A stretch of 64,000 nt of DNA from Bradyrhizobium sp. CCBAU 53340 (GTDB lineage Bacteria > Pseudomonadota > Alphaproteobacteria > Rhizobiales > Xanthobacteraceae), in the NCBI RefSeq assembly GCF_015291645.1, contig NZ_CP030055.1:6448001-6512000 (forward strand), in the 5' to 3' direction. Shown here in pieces: positions 35,284 to 43,775 of the stretch. Position 1 is the first letter of the stretch, and each line of letters opens with the position of its first letter. The position numbers were made by a program, and so were the translations under genes. The notes under the pieces are model-generated. The model was not told the DNA's origin, did not search any database, and was given only the letters and a program-made list of their open reading frames with translations.

Positions 35284-36428
35284 GTGCTGGGGACCAATGG
35301 GCTCGCGTCGTAACGCGCCATGAAGCGCGGCGACATCGCACGGAGCTGGCTGTCGTCGATCCGGCCGGAACGGGTGATGTAGCTGTAGCCGAAATCCAGC
35401 GGAGCCAGCTTCATGTGTTCGGCAAACCGCAGGTACCAGGCCGCGCTGGTCCTTGCGGCCTTGACCAGCTTCTCCACCACCGGGCGGCGCGTGGCTTCGT
35501 AGTGCTCCAGCGCATGGCGGAGACTGCGCGGTTCACCGTCCAGCGCATTGACGAGGGCGACGACGTCCTCGAGGGCGAGGCGCGTGCCCGATCCGATCGA
35601 GAAATGCGCGGTGTGGAGCGCATCGCCAACGAGGACCATGTTGCGGTGTGACCAGCGGTCGTTCCACAGCCAGGGAAAATTACGCCAGACCGATTTGTTG
35701 CCAACGAGAGGATGCCCTTCGAGCGTGTCGGCGAACACCTTTTCGCAGAGCGCCCTGCTCTCTTCCTCGGTCTTCTCCGCAAAGCCGGCGCGGAGCCAGG
35801 TGGCACGATCGCACTCCACGATGAACGTGCTCATCGTCGGCGAGTAGCGATAGTGATGGGCGTTGAAACAGCCGAACTCGGTTTCGACGAAGGTCTGGGT
35901 CAGCGTCTCGAAGCGCTTGGTGGTGCCGTACCAGGCGAATTTGTTGTCGTCATAGGACAGCGACGTGTTGAAGTCGCCTTCGTAGCTCCGTCGCACCAGC
36001 GAGTTGACGCCATCGGCGGCGACGATCAGATCGTACCCCGCGAGTTCGTCGACGGAACGCACGAGCTTGCCGAAATGCAAATTCGCGCCGGCGGATCGCG
36101 CGCGTTCGGTCAATTGCGTGATGAAATCGAGCCGCCCGACCGCGGAGAAGCCGACACCGTCGAGCACGACGCGTTCGCCGCGATGAACGAGCGTGATGTC
36201 GCGCCATGTCTCCATGCGAGCCGAAACGGCCTCGGCCGTATCTGGGTCATCAGCGCGAAGGAAGTCGAGCGCCTTGTCGGAGAAGACGACGCCGAAGCCC
36301 CAGGTCGCGCCCTCAGGGTTCTGCTCGAACAGATCGACATGGGCCTGGGGATGCCGACGCTTCCAGAGGGCGGCGAAATACAGGCCCGCAGGACCACCCC
36401 CCATCACCGCAATGCGACTGAGCCGCAT
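35280..36428 (-). CDS. FAD-dependent aryl-CoA hydroxylase, salicylyl-CoA 5-hydroxylase-like
   Basis: This 382-residue flavin monooxygenase opens with RIAVMGGGPAGLYFAALWKRRHP, then DLFEQNPEGATWGFGVVFSDKALDFL. This is the characteristic opening of the salicylyl-CoA 5-hydroxylase / anthraniloyl-CoA monooxygenase group. VAADGVNSLVR and LVGDALHTAHFSIGSGTRLALEDVVAL complete the FAD site. Unlike the long anthraniloyl-CoA monooxygenases it has no second OYE-like domain, which fits simple para-hydroxylation to gentisyl-CoA. GGGAAGG precedes the start. It is the first gene of the minus-strand operon and diverges from the thioesterase. Confidence 0.87.
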   Translation of the reverse strand: MRLSRIAVMGGGPAGLYFAALWKRRHPQAHVDLFEQNPEGATWGFGVVFSDKALDFLRADDPDTAEAVSARMETWRDITLVHRGERVVLDGVGFSAVGRLDFITQLTERARSAGANLHFGKLVRSVDELAGYDLIVAADGVNSLVRRSYEGDFNTSLSYDDNKFAWYGTTKRFETLTQTFVETEFGCFNAHHYRYSPTMSTFIVECDRATWLRAGFAEKTEEESRALCEKVFADTLEGHPLVGNKSVWRNFPWLWNDRWSHRNMVLVGDALHTAHFSIGSGTRLALEDVVALVNALDGEPRSLRHALEHYEATRRPVVEKLVKAARTSAAWYLRFAEHMKLAPLDFGYSYITRSGRIDDSQLRAMSPRFMARYDASPLVPST

Positions 36429-36598
36429 GACCTTCCCTTCCCTGTTGCGCTTGTTCGTCCGCTTCTGTTTGCGTATTATGCAATAGATTTCCTTTTGTGC
36501 AATATGTTTCTTGCACTACGAGGAATCATTTTTCTTATGCAGAATTCGCGCGGCGCGGTTAGACTTCGCGCCGACGTGCTTGGCGGGAGGGTTTTCGG
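36429..36598. promoter_or_regulatory. Divergent promoter of the gentisate-type cluster with inverted repeat
   Basis: This 170-bp AT-rich gap drives both arms of the cluster. It contains GTGCAA (36497-36502) and TTGCAC (36511-36516), a perfect dyad with 8-bp spacing. Two further TATGCA-type half-sites flank it, near 36476-36482 and 36536-36541. The adjacent IclR gene is the natural candidate regulator. Confidence 0.55.
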
Positions 36599-36997
36599 AT
36601 GTTCGAGACAGCTTTCACGATCGAATGGGGCGATTGCGACGAAGCCGGAATCGTCTTTTATCCCAACTACTTCTACTGGTTTGACTGCACCTGGCAGCGC
36701 TGGCTGCGCAGCCACGGCTTGAGCCAGCGGGAGCTCAAGCGGCGCTTTGGGAGCGTCACGCCGCTGGTCAATGTCGGGGCCAAGTTTGTGGGGCCCGCCC
36801 GCTACGACGACGAGCTGGTGATCCGGGCAGAGGTGACCGAGTGGCAAGAGCGGCGGTTTCGAATCGACTACAAGCTATCGGTCGGAACCGTGCCGATTGC
36901 GAACGGCTTCGAGCAGCGCGCCTGGGCCATTGTCACGGACGCGGGCGAACTCCGCGGCGCGAGCGTGCCGCAAGAGTTCAAGGACATGTTGAGATGA
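36599..36997 (+). CDS. 4-hydroxybenzoyl-CoA thioesterase family protein, probable gentisyl-CoA thioesterase
   Basis: This 132-residue hotdog-fold thioesterase has the family active-site stretch EWGDCDEAGIVFYPNYFYWFDCTWQRWL, where the Asp before the conserved Gly region is the catalytic acid in 4HBT enzymes. The central helix and the strand set (PLVNVGAKFVGPARYDDELVIRAEV) are normal. In this cluster it would release gentisate from gentisyl-CoA, linking the CoA-dependent hydroxylase to the CoA-free dioxygenase. RBS GGGAGGG lies upstream. Its stop overlaps the IclR start as ATGA. Confidence 0.9.
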   Translation: MFETAFTIEWGDCDEAGIVFYPNYFYWFDCTWQRWLRSHGLSQRELKRRFGSVTPLVNVGAKFVGPARYDDELVIRAEVTEWQERRFRIDYKLSVGTVPIANGFEQRAWAIVTDAGELRGASVPQEFKDMLR

Positions 36998-37845
36998 AAA
37001 AGACGCGGGCGAAAGAGACTGACGAGGAGAGCGGCGGGACGGCCCCCGGCGGCATCCAGGCTCTCGACGCCGCACTTTCGGTCCTGCGAGTCCTGCGGTC
37101 CTTCGATGGACCGGCGACGCTATCTGACATCGCGCGCGAAGCCGGCATGCCGCCGAGCAAGGTGCATCGCTATTTGGCGAGCTTCATTCATGCCGGCCTT
37201 GCCGTGCAGAAGGAACGGTCCGGCCGCTATGACCTCGGCCGCGAAGCCGCAGAACTGGGTGTCGCCGCCATCAGCCGGAACAATTTCGTCGTCCGCGCCT
37301 CCGACGAGCTCGAGGAATTGGCCGCAACGACGGGCCAGGCCGCGCTGCTCGCCGTCTGGAGTCACAACGGCCCAACCGTGGTCAGACTGGAGAGAGGCCC
37401 GCATCTGACGACCACGTCGATCGGACTGGGCAGCACGTTTCCCTTGCTGGACTCCGCGACCGGACGCGTCTTCCTCTCTTATCTGCCGCCAGCGCAACTG
37501 GCCGTGCGGCTGCAAAACGAACTCGAGCGTGCCGCTTCCGTCGGCGTCAGCTGGCCGGATCTCAATCCCGACATGGCAAGCGTCGAGGCCGTGACGATGA
37601 AGATCCGGCGCGAACGCATTGCCTATGTCGACGGACGTTACATTCCGGGCCTGGTCGCCATCTCGTCCGCGATCACGAACTGGCAGGGCGAGATCGAAGT
37701 CGCCGTGACCTTGTTCGGCACCCACAGGGACCTGCTGCAGCCGGATAGTCCCGCGCGCGGCGCCCTGATCGATTTTGCCGCCCGTCACTCGATCGTCCCA
37801 CCGGCACAGCTCGGCCATTCGCGCGGCGCGGCAAGCGATAGATGA
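36994..37845 (+). CDS. IclR-family transcriptional regulator of the gentisate-type cluster
   Basis: This 283-residue regulator has an N-terminal winged helix (GIQALDAALSVLRVLRSFDGPATLSDIAREAGMPPSKVHRYLASFIHAGL). The effector domain follows (ELEELAATTGQAALLAVWSHNGPTVVRLE, FPLLDSATGRVFLSYLP, IAYVDGRYIPGLVAISSAI). The ATG overlaps the thioesterase stop, so both are co-transcribed. Likely target: the divergent promoter at 36429-36598. Effector probably an aromatic acid or its CoA ester. It differs clearly from the IclR at 47391-48140. Confidence 0.92.
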   Translation: MKKTRAKETDEESGGTAPGGIQALDAALSVLRVLRSFDGPATLSDIAREAGMPPSKVHRYLASFIHAGLAVQKERSGRYDLGREAAELGVAAISRNNFVVRASDELEELAATTGQAALLAVWSHNGPTVVRLERGPHLTTTSIGLGSTFPLLDSATGRVFLSYLPPAQLAVRLQNELERAASVGVSWPDLNPDMASVEAVTMKIRRERIAYVDGRYIPGLVAISSAITNWQGEIEVAVTLFGTHRDLLQPDSPARGALIDFAARHSIVPPAQLGHSRGAASDR

Positions 37846-37965
37846 CGCCTGCGATACACTTGGCTGCCAATTGACCGCCTCACCTGACGGCGGGACGCCC
37901 CTAAGAGCTGCATGGCCTGTAACGAGAAGGCGAACGGTTCCTCTCATCAGGTGCGTTGCTAAAAA

Positions 37966-37980
37966 TGAAACGCCGTTCTA
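37966..37980. promoter_or_regulatory. Operator-like site (AACG-C-CGTT) upstream of the RraA-family gene
   Basis: TGAAACGCCGTTCTA contains the perfect 9-bp dyad AACGCCGTT (37969-37977), 35 bp before the aldolase ATG. The same core occurs twice before the MFS gene at 42162-43526 and within a 23-bp palindrome before the amidohydrolase at 46335-47300. Confidence 0.65.
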
Positions 37981-38011
37981 TAAATCTTCAGATCAATTTG
38001 GAGGCGAGCCG

Positions 38012-38689
38012 ATGGCTGTCGGATTCAGGGTCTTGAAGCGCAACAGGAAGATCGGCACCGAGGTCGTCGAGCGTTTCGCGCGCCTTCCGGTCGCCAATGT
38101 CAGCGATAGCATGTCGCGCCTGACGGCCGGCGGTGCGCGGCTTCGTCCGATGCATGGCAGCGGCGGGCTCGCTGGTCCCGCGCTGACGGTCAAGACGGCG
38201 CCGGGCGACAATCTCATGGTGCACAAGGCGATCGCGCTGGCCGAGCCCGGCGACGTCATCGTCGTCGATGCCGGCGGCGACCTGACCAATGCCATCACCG
38301 GCGAGATGATGTTGATGCAAATGGTCAAGCGCGGTGTGGCGGGCCTCGTCATCAACGGCGCGATCCGCGATGCCGGCTTCATCCGCAGCCAGACATTTCC
38401 TGTCTTCGCGGCCGGCGTCACGCATCGTGGCCCCTACAAGAACGGGCCCGGCGAAATCAACGTTGCGATCGCGATCGACGGCATGGTGATCGAGCCCGGC
38501 GACCTCATCATCGGCGACGATGACGGCCTGCTCTGCGTGCCGTTCGATCAGACCGAGGCGGTGTTCAAGGCGGCCACAGCGAAGTTCGAGGCAGAGCAGA
38601 AGCAGATGGCCAATATCGAGGCCGGCACCCATGATGCTTCCTGGGTGGACAGGCAATTGCGCGAGCTGAAGTGCGAAGGCATGGATTGA
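38012..38689 (+). CDS. RraA-family protein, 4-hydroxy-4-methyl-2-oxoglutarate / oxaloacetate aldolase-like
   Basis: This 225-residue protein of the RraA / HMG-aldolase fold has VANVSDSMSRLTAGGARLRPMHGSGGLAGPALTVKTAPGDNL, DVIVVDAGGDLTNAITGEMM, GVAGLVINGAIRDAGFIRSQTFPVFAAGVTHRGPYKNGPGEIN and DLIIGDDDGLLCVP. The G-x-IRD motif and the following Asp/Lys positions match class II aldolases such as LigK, which cleave 4-carboxy-4-hydroxy-2-oxoadipate. ATG 38012 has GGAGG upstream; the longer open frame is not supported. An operator-like palindrome places it in the same regulon as the convergent minus-strand operon. Confidence 0.85.
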   Translation: MAVGFRVLKRNRKIGTEVVERFARLPVANVSDSMSRLTAGGARLRPMHGSGGLAGPALTVKTAPGDNLMVHKAIALAEPGDVIVVDAGGDLTNAITGEMMLMQMVKRGVAGLVINGAIRDAGFIRSQTFPVFAAGVTHRGPYKNGPGEINVAIAIDGMVIEPGDLIIGDDDGLLCVPFDQTEAVFKAATAKFEAEQKQMANIEAGTHDASWVDRQLRELKCEGMD

Positions 38690-38704
38690 GACGCTCCGCT
38701 TCTC

Positions 38705-38730
38705 GGCCTCTCCCGCTTGCGGGAGAGGCC
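38705..38730. terminator. 12-bp stem hairpin after the RraA-family gene
   Basis: GGCCTCTCCCGC (38705-38716) pairs perfectly with 38719-38730 across a TT loop, immediately after the aldolase stop. A related hairpin at 38809-38832 faces the opposite gene. Both carry the CTCTCCCGC / GCGGGAGAG repeat that recurs in intergenic regions of these genomes. Confidence 0.65.
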
Positions 38731-38808
38731 GACACGCTCGTAGAGCGTGGCGGGTGAGGGTTCTTTCCTCTTGGGGATTGTCCCGTTGCGGAGACACCCT
38801 CTCCCCAA

Positions 38809-38832
38809 CCCTCTCCCGCAAGCGGGAGAGGG
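38809..38832. terminator. 11-bp stem hairpin between convergent genes
   Basis: CCCTCTCCCGC (38809-38819) pairs with 38822-38832 across AA. Together with the hairpin at 38705 it forms a pair of inverted hairpins in the 251-bp convergent gap, likely serving as a bidirectional terminator and REP-like repeat. Confidence 0.6.
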
Positions 38833-38940
38833 AGCTCACTGCCAACGCTGCAGTATCGCGCACAACATATCCGATTGCCCTCCGCCGCGAGGGGGAATGC
38901 ACTCACGTCGGCGCGCTAGTCGAGCTCATCCCATCCGGCT

Positions 38941-39900
38941 CTAGAAGCCGAACAGTTCGGCGGGATTTTCCACCAGGATGCGCCGGCGCGTTTTTTCGTC
39001 CGGCGCCCAGTCCGCGAGAAGATCGAGCAGCAGGGCATCATCAGGCTTGATGCCGCGCTGGGTCGGATGCGGCCAGTCCGTGCCCCACAAGATGCGCTGC
39101 GGCGTTGCCTGCACGTAAGCACGCGCAACTTCGCTGGAATCGGCATAGGGCGGCCCAAGCTTGCTATCCTCATAGGGCTCGGTGACCTTCACCCAGGTGC
39201 GGCCCTCATCGAGCATACGTCGGACAGCGGCAAACGCTGGATGCTTGATGCCATCAGGCTGGGGAATACGCCCGAGATGATCGATAACCACCTTGGTGGG
39301 TAGCGACCGGATGGCTTTCTCATGAGCGACGATCTGATCGCCGGTCATCAGGATCTGCACATGCCAGCCCAGCGGGCTGACCCGCTTGGCGAGAGCGACA
39401 AGCATCTCCGGCGTTGTCGTCCCCCAGGTCTGCGGCGACACGAAATTGACGCGGATGGCGCAGACGCCGGCATCGGCCAGCGCGTGCAGCTCTGCTTCCT
39501 CGACGTCGGTATCGACCACGGCAACGCCGCGTGACGAAGAGCCGAGCTGGCCCAGCGCGTCCGCGAGACACCGGTTGTCGACGCCATATGTCGATGGCTG
39601 CACCACCACGCTTCTGGTGGTGCCGAGCCGGCGCCGGAGATTTCGGTAATCGGCGACGGTTGCACCGGGCGGAAAGCCCTGGTGCCAATGCGGCGACACG
39701 GGAAACCGTCCGTCGTAAATATGGTGATGGCAATCGCATGCGTCCGCGGGCGCATTCAAGCGCGGCGGCGCCGACCCGGTGCTGTTGGGCACCGCCTGCT
39801 CAACCCCCCCGGCCCAGGCGCCGGTGCTCGCAGCCAGCATGCCCGCGAGGACGCCGCGCCGGGTGATGGCGTGCCGTGACGTCTTGCTGCGCTCGCTCAT
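38941..39900 (-). CDS. Tat-exported amidohydrolase (2-pyrone-4,6-dicarboxylate lactonase-like family)
   Basis: This 319-residue TIM-barrel hydrolase has a twin-arginine signal (HAITRRGVLAGMLAASTGAWA). The barrel begins DACDCHHHIYDGRFPVS and includes TTRSVVVQPSTYGVDNRCL, VVIDHLGRIPQ, TWVKVTEPYEDS and ILWGTDWPHPTQ. These are hallmarks of the PDC-lactonase / galactarolactone-isomerase branch of the amidohydrolase superfamily. Its ATG overlaps the stop of the upstream MFS gene (ATGA). It is paralogous to the protein at 46335-47300. Export is unusual for this branch, whose characterised members are cytoplasmic. Confidence 0.85.
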   Translation of the reverse strand: MSERSKTSRHAITRRGVLAGMLAASTGAWAGGVEQAVPNSTGSAPPRLNAPADACDCHHHIYDGRFPVSPHWHQGFPPGATVADYRNLRRRLGTTRSVVVQPSTYGVDNRCLADALGQLGSSSRGVAVVDTDVEEAELHALADAGVCAIRVNFVSPQTWGTTTPEMLVALAKRVSPLGWHVQILMTGDQIVAHEKAIRSLPTKVVIDHLGRIPQPDGIKHPAFAAVRRMLDEGRTWVKVTEPYEDSKLGPPYADSSEVARAYVQATPQRILWGTDWPHPTQRGIKPDDALLLDLLADWAPDEKTRRRILVENPAELFGF

Positions 39901-41219
39901 GATTTCACCGCCACCATGTCGGCGGCGCGCGCGACGTTGCGACCGAGCACGAGCACGCAGGTCGCGGCCACGGCACACAGCAGCGCAAGCGGCAGCATCC
40001 CGAGCACGAAGCTTCCGGTCGATTGCTTGACCAACCCGACCACGTTCACCATCAGGCCGCCGCCGATCAAATTGGAGATCGCGTTGATGCCGGCAAGGCC
40101 CGCCGCGAGCGTGCTCGTCGACAGCCAGCTTGCCGACAGCGCCCAGAACGGCCCCTTGAAGGCATAGGCACCGACCAGGCAGAACGTCACCATGACGATG
40201 GTCGGCGCGACCGCCGTTCCCGTCAGGCCCAAAGCGGTGAAGCCGCCGGCTGCGAGCAGCAGCGGAATCGCCGTGTGCCAGCGGCGCTCACCTGATTTGT
40301 CCGAATGACGCCCCCAGAGAACCATCAGCACGGTCGCGACGCCGTAGGGGATCGCATTGACGAATCCGGTTTGCAGATTCGAAAGGCCGAACGATTTCAG
40401 CAGCTGCGGTTGCCAGACCGACAGCACACTGCCAGTGGCGGAGGCACCGGAGCAGACCAGGGCCATCACGAGGAAATATTTGTTGGTGACAAGCTGCCAG
40501 AGCGAGAGGTGCCCGACCGGCGTGCGCGCGGCTGCATCCGCCGCCATGCGGGCCGTCAACCAATCCCGCTGCTCGTTGGTCAACCAGCTCGCCCCTGCGG
40601 GCCTGTCGGTCAGGACGAACAGGCAGGCAAGACCAAGCAGGATGGTCGGCAATCCCTCCAGGATGAACAGCCACTGCCAGCCGCGCAGACCGAGCGCGCC
40701 GTCGAGCTCGAGCAGGCCGACCGAGAGCGGCGACCCCAGGAAGGTGGCAAGCGGGATCGACACCGTGAACGTCGCCAGGATGCGCGCCCGATATTCGGAC
40801 GGCAGCCAGTAGGTCAGATAGAGAATTGCACCGGGAAAGAAACCGGCCTCCGCCGCGCCCAGGATGAAGCGCATCGCGTACAGCGAGTATGGTCCCACGA
40901 CGAACGCCATGCACGCCGTCACCAATCCCCAGGTGATCATGATCCGGGCGATCCAGCGCCTGGCACCAACCTTCTGGAGCGCCAGATTGCTCGGCACCTC
41001 CACCAGGAAATACGAGACGAAGAACAGGCTGGCGCCGAAACCGAAAATGGCGGGCGTGAGCCCCAGATCCTTGTTCATCTGCAGCGCCGCGAAGCCGACA
41101 TTGACGCGATCGAGCAGCGCGAAGAAGTAGCAGATCATCAGGAACGGCACGAGGCGCAGGATGACCCTGCGCATCGTCGCCTTCTCTATCGGGTCGATGT
41201 CGGTTCGAGCAGCCGTCAC
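39897..41219 (-). CDS. MFS transporter, anion:cation symporter (ACS)-like
   Basis: This 440-residue twelve-helix carrier starts with MRRVILRLVPFLMICYFFALLDRVNVGFAALQMNKDLGLT and has FFVSYFLVEVPSNLALQKVGARRWIARIMITWGL and RFILGAAEAGFFPGAILYLTYWLPSEYRAR. These are characteristic of tartrate/phthalate/glucarate-type ACS carriers. It has a GTG start with AGGGAGA upstream. It lies mid-operon between the dehydrogenase and the amidohydrolase. It likely imports an organic acid or a product of the exported amidohydrolase. Confidence 0.9.
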   Translation of the reverse strand: MTAARTDIDPIEKATMRRVILRLVPFLMICYFFALLDRVNVGFAALQMNKDLGLTPAIFGFGASLFFVSYFLVEVPSNLALQKVGARRWIARIMITWGLVTACMAFVVGPYSLYAMRFILGAAEAGFFPGAILYLTYWLPSEYRARILATFTVSIPLATFLGSPLSVGLLELDGALGLRGWQWLFILEGLPTILLGLACLFVLTDRPAGASWLTNEQRDWLTARMAADAAARTPVGHLSLWQLVTNKYFLVMALVCSGASATGSVLSVWQPQLLKSFGLSNLQTGFVNAIPYGVATVLMVLWGRHSDKSGERRWHTAIPLLLAAGGFTALGLTGTAVAPTIVMVTFCLVGAYAFKGPFWALSASWLSTSTLAAGLAGINAISNLIGGGLMVNVVGLVKQSTGSFVLGMLPLALLCAVAATCVLVLGRNVARAADMVAVKS

Positions 41220-41244
41220 GTTTCTCTCCCTGTTGTTGTTGATT

Positions 41245-42159
41245 CTATTCGGCCGCTTTGGCCCCGGCCTGCATCCTGGTCACGATCGCATCGATGGCGA
41301 TCTTGTAGTTTTCCGGAACGACGCCCTTGAAGTGCTCCTTCAAGCCGAGGCTGTCCTTCCAGCGCAGCCGCGCCGCCGTCGCGCGCGCCATCAGGGGCTC
41401 GATGCCGGCATCTTCGACCGCCTCCGCCGCCATCTCGACCTCTTCGCTGCGCCGCTTGGCGTGGATGACGCCTGATGGCGTCAGGCTCTCGACCGTGTCC
41501 ATGAACGGACGCGTCAGCGTCTTCGATGCCGACGCCAACACGGTTTCGTCGAGGCCGTAAGATCGGGCGGCGAGCAGCGTCTCGTCGATCAGCGCCTCGA
41601 TGCCCTTGATCAGGACGGAGCGAAGGATCTTGATGCCCGAGGCCGTCCCAAGCTTCTCGCCGGCAAATGCAATGCTCATGCCCCAGGGCACCAGCAGGTC
41701 GACGACGCGCTGCCCGGCGGGACCGCTCGACATCATGTGCATTGCATAGCCATGCAGCGGCGTGCCCATGATGGAGCCGTCGCCGAGCGTGGCGCCCGTT
41801 CCGGCAAGCCGCTCGGCGACGCCGTATTTCACCTTCGGCGTGGCCGAGGCGAAGTCGAGGAAGGTGTGGCGGCCATCGAGCACAGGCGCAAACGCGGCTG
41901 CGCTTTCGAGCGACCTCGAGCCCGGCGTGACGCTGAAGATCAGTTCCGCGGCATCCGCCAGTTCCTTGTTGGACGTCACCAGGGTGACGCCCGCCGCCTT
42001 GGCGCGGCTCTGGATCAAATCGGCATACGGACCGTCGAAGGCGTATTTGTCGTAGCAGAAGATCTGCTGCAGGCCGGCCTCGCGCAGTCCCTTGCCCAGC
42101 GTGCTGCCGATCTCGCCATAACCGACCAGACCGAGACGGAATTGCTTTCGCTCGCTCAT
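41245..42159 (-). CDS. NAD(P)-dependent dehydrogenase, 6-phosphogluconate-dehydrogenase-like with DUF1932 C-terminus
   Basis: This 304-residue protein has an N-terminal Rossmann fold (FRLGLVGYGEIGSTLGKGLREAGLQQIFCYDK, then ELIFSVTPGSRSLESAAAF, HTFLDFASATPKVK). The all-helical C-terminus has LGTASGIKILRSVLIKGIEALIDETLLAARSYGLDETVL, typical of DUF1932-type beta-hydroxyacid dehydrogenases. The substrate is probably a hydroxy acid from the pathway of this operon. ATG 42159 (MSERKQF) is used; the frame stays open far upstream through the MFS gene but that is a shadow. It follows the MFS gene by two bases. Confidence 0.87.
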   Translation of the reverse strand: MSERKQFRLGLVGYGEIGSTLGKGLREAGLQQIFCYDKYAFDGPYADLIQSRAKAAGVTLVTSNKELADAAELIFSVTPGSRSLESAAAFAPVLDGRHTFLDFASATPKVKYGVAERLAGTGATLGDGSIMGTPLHGYAMHMMSSGPAGQRVVDLLVPWGMSIAFAGEKLGTASGIKILRSVLIKGIEALIDETLLAARSYGLDETVLASASKTLTRPFMDTVESLTPSGVIHAKRRSEEVEMAAEAVEDAGIEPLMARATAARLRWKDSLGLKEHFKGVVPENYKIAIDAIVTRMQAGAKAAE

Positions 42160-42161
42160 TT

Positions 42162-43526
42162 TCAAATTCCTTTCGAGAGGGATGCGATCGGGCTCGTGCG
42201 GCTTTCGGCCGTTCCGGCCTGTCGCTGCAGACTGGCGCCGACCAGGCGGATCAGGATGGCAGCCAAGGCAAGACATGCAGCCACCGAGATCAGGGCCCAT
42301 GAGAAGCTGTCGGTCGACTGCTTGATCACGCCAATGAGATAAGGACCGACGAAGCCACCGAGATTGCCGATCGAGACGATCATCGCGAGGCCGCCGGCGG
42401 CGGCGCTGCCGGTCAGGAAGCTCGACGGGATCGGCCAGAAGGTCGACTGGTAGCACATGATCCCGATCACGGCGCCGCACAGCGCAACGATCGAGACCAG
42501 CGCGGACGATGTCGCGTAGCCGCAGACGACCAGCGAGGCGGCGCCGACGAGCAGCGCGGATGCCACGAACCAGCTGCGCTCGCCGCCTTTGTCCGACAGA
42601 CGCGCCCACAGCATCATCGTGATGGCGCCGCAGATGTAGGGAATGGCTGCAATGAAGCCGACGGCAAGCACGCCAAAGCCGAGGCCCTTGATGATCTGCG
42701 GCATCCACAGACCAAGGCCGACGGAGCCGATGATGGCGCAGAAATTGACGGCGGCGCAGACAAGGACGCGCCAATTCAGGAACGCATCCTTGAGCCGGGA
42801 CGAGTGCCTTGCGGCAATCGCCTCGCGCTCGGACGCCAGCACGTCTGCGAGCCACTTCCGCTCCACAGGGCTGAGCCAGCTGGCTTGATCGGGCTTGTCG
42901 GTGAGCGCAAAGAAGCAGACGAGGCCAAGCAACGTGGCCGGCAGGCCTTCCAGGATCAGGAGCCACTGCCAGCCATGCAGGCCACCGAGGCCGTCCAGCG
43001 TGAGCAGCGAGCCCGAGATCGGCGCGCCGATGATATTCGCAATCGGGATGCCAAGCAGGAATGCCGCAGTCGCCGTGCCGCGGATGCGCGCCGGAAACCA
43101 GTAGGTGAAATAGAGGAACACGCCGGGCGTGAAGCCGGCCTCGCCGAGACCAAGCAGGAAGCGCATGACGCCGAAGCTCGCAGGGCCAACCACGAAGGCC
43201 GTTGCGGCCGAGATCAAGCCCCAGGTGATCAGGATGCGGGCGATCCATTTGCGGGCTCCGATCGCCTGCAGGGCGAGGTTGCTCGGCACTTCCGCCAGGA
43301 AGTAGCCGAAGAAGAACAGCCCGGCGCTCCAGCCGAATTCGGACGGCGAGATGCCGAGATCACGGTTCATCGTCAGGCTGGCGATGCCGACATTCACCCG
43401 GTCGAGATAGGCAACGATGTAGCAGAGCAGCAAAAAGGGAACGACCCGCCACAGCACCTTGGAGAGGATCTTCGCCTCTTCGACCGTGAAGTCCGATCCG
43501 GCTGGGGCGGCTGTGACGCTTGCCAT
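42162..43526 (-). CDS. MFS transporter, ACS-like, first gene of the IclR-box operon
   Basis: This 454-residue carrier has VPFLLLCYIVAYLDRVNVGIASLTMNRDLGIS, FFFGYFLAEVPSNLALQAIGARKWIARILITWGLISA and RFLLGLGEAGFTPGVFLYFTYWFPARIRG, the same family as the second MFS protein downstream. GGAGGA lies upstream of the ATG. Two operator-like dyads (cores at 43582-43590 and 43605-43613) lie 55-90 bp upstream, indicating that transcription of the operon MFS - dehydrogenase - MFS - amidohydrolase starts here. Confidence 0.9.
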   Translation of the reverse strand: MASVTAAPAGSDFTVEEAKILSKVLWRVVPFLLLCYIVAYLDRVNVGIASLTMNRDLGISPSEFGWSAGLFFFGYFLAEVPSNLALQAIGARKWIARILITWGLISAATAFVVGPASFGVMRFLLGLGEAGFTPGVFLYFTYWFPARIRGTATAAFLLGIPIANIIGAPISGSLLTLDGLGGLHGWQWLLILEGLPATLLGLVCFFALTDKPDQASWLSPVERKWLADVLASEREAIAARHSSRLKDAFLNWRVLVCAAVNFCAIIGSVGLGLWMPQIIKGLGFGVLAVGFIAAIPYICGAITMMLWARLSDKGGERSWFVASALLVGAASLVVCGYATSSALVSIVALCGAVIGIMCYQSTFWPIPSSFLTGSAAAGGLAMIVSIGNLGGFVGPYLIGVIKQSTDSFSWALISVAACLALAAILIRLVGASLQRQAGTAESRTSPIASLSKGI

Positions 43527-43581
43527 TGGGTTCCTCCGTGGCCGGTGTGCCCCGGCCGCGCAAGCGCCTTAGCAAAAACAG

Positions 43582-43615
43582 AACGCCGTTGCAATTTATT
43601 TTGAAACGGCGTTTC
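43582..43615. promoter_or_regulatory. Tandem operator palindromes upstream of the MFS-led operon
   Basis: AACGCCGTT (43582-43590) and the perfect 13-bp dyad GAAACGGCGTTTC (43603-43615) have centres 23 bp apart, about two helical turns. The core equals the sites at 37969-37977 and 47377-47385. It is a likely binding site for the IclR regulator at 47391-48140. Confidence 0.75.
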
Positions 43616-43775
43616 GTTTTGTGAGGAAGCGTCGCGGCCACTGCGCCGCCCAATTGGCGGGTTCCCACAAAAAAGTGGAGCGCCGGCTGTCGGTTAGCGG
43701 CTCCCAAGCGGAAAGCATCTGCTCGGGTTGAGCTTTACCGCTTTCCCCAAAGCAGACATTGCCCCAGCTTGATTA

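Noticed and set aside
33430..35313. 627-residue open frame opposite the CoA ligase
   Set aside because: The minus strand encodes an unmistakable ANL ligase over the same bases; the plus frame is low-complexity.
38690..38940. Repeated CTCTCCCGC motifs considered as a CRISPR array
   Set aside because: Only two hairpins in inverted orientation with no regular spacers; they are terminator/REP-like.
42160..43248. N-terminal extension of the DUF1932 dehydrogenase through the MFS gene
   Set aside because: The extension overlaps the MFS coding sequence in another frame; the dehydrogenase has a normal start with a Rossmann motif at 42159.
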